From the NCBI RefSeq assembly GCF_018613155.1, contig NZ_JAGGQU010000022.1, positions 40,770 through 104,769 on the forward strand: a DNA stretch of 64,000 nt, in the 5' to 3' direction. Below are positions 62,403-64,000 of the stretch, piece after piece. The DNA is from Bacillus sp. ISL-55 (GTDB lineage: Bacteria > Bacillota > Bacilli > Bacillales > Cytobacillaceae). The notes under the pieces are model-generated. The model had not been told where the DNA came from. It saw only the letters and a program-made list of their open reading frames with translations, and made no database searches. Position 1 is the first letter of the stretch, and every line of letters starts with the position of its first letter. The position numbers and the translations under genes were made by a program.

Positions 62403-63593
62403 ATGAACAATTATAATTATTTCGCAGTCGACATAGGCAACAGCTGGTATAAGGTTCTGGCCTCTGATCACGGAGAGCTGAGGGAATACCAAATGCCAAA
62501 CGCCATTGCATTGTATGACGATGAATTTTATGAAAAGCCCTATGACGAGGAAGATATTGAACTCGAGGAAAATTTGATCGTAGAGATAAAAAGCCCGGCG
62601 ATCACAAACAAAAGAGAAATCTTTTACGCTGGAAAGGCGGCTGCCAAGCAAAGAAACGTCAGCCTGACAGCAAGCAATAATCAAAAAGCTGACGAAGACC
62701 GCACATATATCCTTCTGTTTGCCGCTGCAGCCTACCATGCTTCTATCATTAATCCAACCGACATTGAACTAAGCTATTGTATAGACCAACTAGCTGTATC
62801 TCTTCCAACTACTCAATACAAAGAGAAGAAAGAGTTATTGAAGCAGCGATTGATTGGAAACCATACCATTACACTCCATAAGGTGCCAGGAATTCCTGAG
62901 CCTAAAGAATTGATTGTCAAGTTAGAAATCAAGGATGTGATTGTGGGTGCTGAAGGAGCCTGTGCATATTTAGGTTTAATCCGGGACGTCGATACACTGA
63001 CAATTAAAGACAATAATCTGGTGAAGGATTCCAAGAAAGGAATTATCATTGGAGACCTGGGCGGTGACTCAGTAGATTTCGTTGGGATTAAGAATAGTAA
63101 ACCTGTTGCTTCGGTTGAAGGAGACCACTTTGGAATCAATTTGTTTTTGGATACAATCATTAAAAAAGTCAGCAAAAATGAATTATACACCTTCGACTCG
63201 AGGTCTGAGCTAGAAGAAAAGCTATCCGCCGGCCAATCAGAATGGTATGTCGAACCTTTTGCAGGTGTTAGGAAAGATATTAGCAAGTATGTGATCCCTC
63301 AATTGAGGATCATGGCTATAAAGTACCTTGAGCATTTTGACCGCGCCAGGAGCAGTTCGAGTGAAATCAAAGGGGCATCCCGCTATATCGCTGTTGGCGG
63401 TGCAGCAAAACTCGCCCAAACGCAAATACAGGAAGCCGCAGTAAGATGGGCTGATAAGGGGCGCCCGATTGAGCTGACTTTTCCAGAAAACCTGGAAAAA
63501 TTGAACGTCCTCGGACTCATGATTTTAGCCAAAATGAATCAACTCAAGAAACAACATGAGAATACCGAGGAACTAATTTCCATTGAAGGATGA
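62403..63593 (+). CDS. ParM/Alp7-like bacterial actin
   Basis: From ATG 62403 (AAAAGGAGGAGG) 396 residues with actin-fold nucleotide motifs: phosphate-1 FAVDIGNSWYKVLASD at the N-terminus, phosphate-2 GIIIGDLGGDSVDFVGI, and adenosine motif SRYIAVGGAAKLAQ. ParM-type proteins polymerise with ATP and push plasmids apart through an adaptor such as ParR. A small protein is encoded in a 4-base overlap directly after it. No plasmid replication gene or centromere-like iteron array is seen here, so a chromosomal role, possibly in sporulation, is open. Confidence 0.85.
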   Translation: MNNYNYFAVDIGNSWYKVLASDHGELREYQMPNAIALYDDEFYEKPYDEEDIELEENLIVEIKSPAITNKREIFYAGKAAAKQRNVSLTASNNQKADEDRTYILLFAAAAYHASIINPTDIELSYCIDQLAVSLPTTQYKEKKELLKQRLIGNHTITLHKVPGIPEPKELIVKLEIKDVIVGAEGACAYLGLIRDVDTLTIKDNNLVKDSKKGIIIGDLGGDSVDFVGIKNSKPVASVEGDHFGINLFLDTIIKKVSKNELYTFDSRSELEEKLSAGQSEWYVEPFAGVRKDISKYVIPQLRIMAIKYLEHFDRARSSSSEIKGASRYIAVGGAAKLAQTQIQEAAVRWADKGRPIELTFPENLEKLNVLGLMILAKMNQLKKQHENTEELISIEG

Positions 63594-63973
63594 TCGGTAT
63601 GTCAAACACCTATACGGATTATGCAAATAAGATCGCGATAACTGTCCCTGAACGATATATTGATGTTAAGACTGGTGAGTCATACTCGGTTTCACCAAAA
63701 ATAGTGGACCAAATCGAATATCATGCCGACAACAGTTCACTGAGCCATCTTGTTCTATCCGCTCTCCATCATTACCTAAATCCCAAGCCCGTATTGAATG
63801 GTGGCTCTGCTGAAATCCTTCAGCAGCTCGCTGACATTCGAGCGATGCTTGAAAATGGAACCTACCTCATCCAGCCACCTATTAAGGAAAGAACCATGAA
63901 AGAACAAACAGAGGCTGCAAAATTACTCAATATGAAGGAAGTTGAGGATATCCTTGAAGCTTTCGGGGGCTAA
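63590..63973 (+). CDS. Small partner of the ParM-like actin, ParR-like adaptor candidate
   Basis: The 127-residue protein overlaps the actin gene (ATGA). It starts MIGMSNTYTDYANKIAITVP, has a possible ribbon-helix-helix-like segment (SVSPKIVDQIEYHADNSSLS, then HLVLSALHHYLN), and ends with an amphipathic helix (AAKLLNMKEVEDILEAFGG), as in adaptor C-termini that grip actin filaments. Its position and size match ParR/AlpR; the DNA-binding role is inferred. Confidence 0.65.
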   Translation: MIGMSNTYTDYANKIAITVPERYIDVKTGESYSVSPKIVDQIEYHADNSSLSHLVLSALHHYLNPKPVLNGGSAEILQQLADIRAMLENGTYLIQPPIKERTMKEQTEAAKLLNMKEVEDILEAFGG

Positions 63974-63988
63974 GCATATGAATCGAGT

Positions 63989-64000
63989 AGGAGGGGGTGA
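63989..64000 (+). promoter_or_regulatory. Ribosome site of a gene starting beyond the window
   Basis: The last 12 bases (AGGAGGGGGTGA region) are a strong Shine-Dalgarno sequence on the plus strand, so another gene of the ParM operon probably begins just past 64000. Confidence 0.5.

Noticed and set aside
62232..62738. 168-codon minus-strand frame opposite the ParM-like gene
   Set aside because: Shadow frame covering the actin N-terminus and a promoter region; hydrophobic by chance.

Overview
The window looks like chromosome of a spore-forming Bacillaceae member (Bacillus or Mesobacillus-like). The evidence is low-GC DNA with strong AGGAGG ribosome sites, many rho-independent terminators, a hutPHUIG operon in Bacillus order, RsbS/RsbT stress signalling, a T-box before argS, CotX and CotY/ExsY-type spore coat genes, a forespore (sigma-G-like) promoter, and LysM/NlpC wall hydrolases. 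No rRNA, tRNA or CRISPR array was seen.

Layout. 1-18 kb: MFS exporter (cut by the window edge), FtsH-like protease, stand-alone RsbR/STAS proteins, a MerR/TipAS regulator with a textbook 19-bp-spacer promoter, an ECF sigma/membrane-partner pair, a nuclease-helicase, and a peptide-signalling block on the minus strand (subtilisin-like protease, TPR regulator of the RNPP/NprR type, 30-codon secreted-peptide gene). 19-25.4 kb: a 6.4-kb segment bounded by about 60-bp imperfect inverted repeats, carrying an ABC transporter and a frameshifted transposase-like gene with a small partner. 25-38 kb: rsbS-rsbT, cell-wall hydrolase, DUF1657-DUF421 (YetF) pair, radical SAM/SPASM protein, T-box-argS and a second ECF sigma module. 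38-49 kb: selenium genes. An OsmC-like protein and a thioredoxin-like protein each carry one in-frame TGA exactly where the family has its active-site Cys, each followed by a SECIS-like hairpin, and selB lies in the same region; Nudix, HIT and methyltransferase genes are interspersed, and a 14 x 52-bp tandem repeat follows selB. 49-64 kb: CotX-like pair, hut operon, CotY/ExsY-like protein, four paralogous spore coat/exosporium-type (CsxC-like) proteins, and a ParM-like actin with an overlapping small partner gene.

How the genes work together. SelB should recode both TGA codons, so the two genes that look broken are probably intact redox selenoproteins. RsbS/RsbT plus three dispersed RsbR/STAS paralogues could build a stressosome, and a sigma-B-like promoter sits before a small stress-protein gene 0.5 kb away. 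The protease-regulator-peptide order copies nprA-nprR-nprX but with a different protease and an apparently new peptide. The right-hand third is largely spore surface and histidine catabolism.

Limits: everything was read by eye; names rest on recognised motifs, and translation starts were re-chosen from ribosome sites where the longest open frame looked too long.
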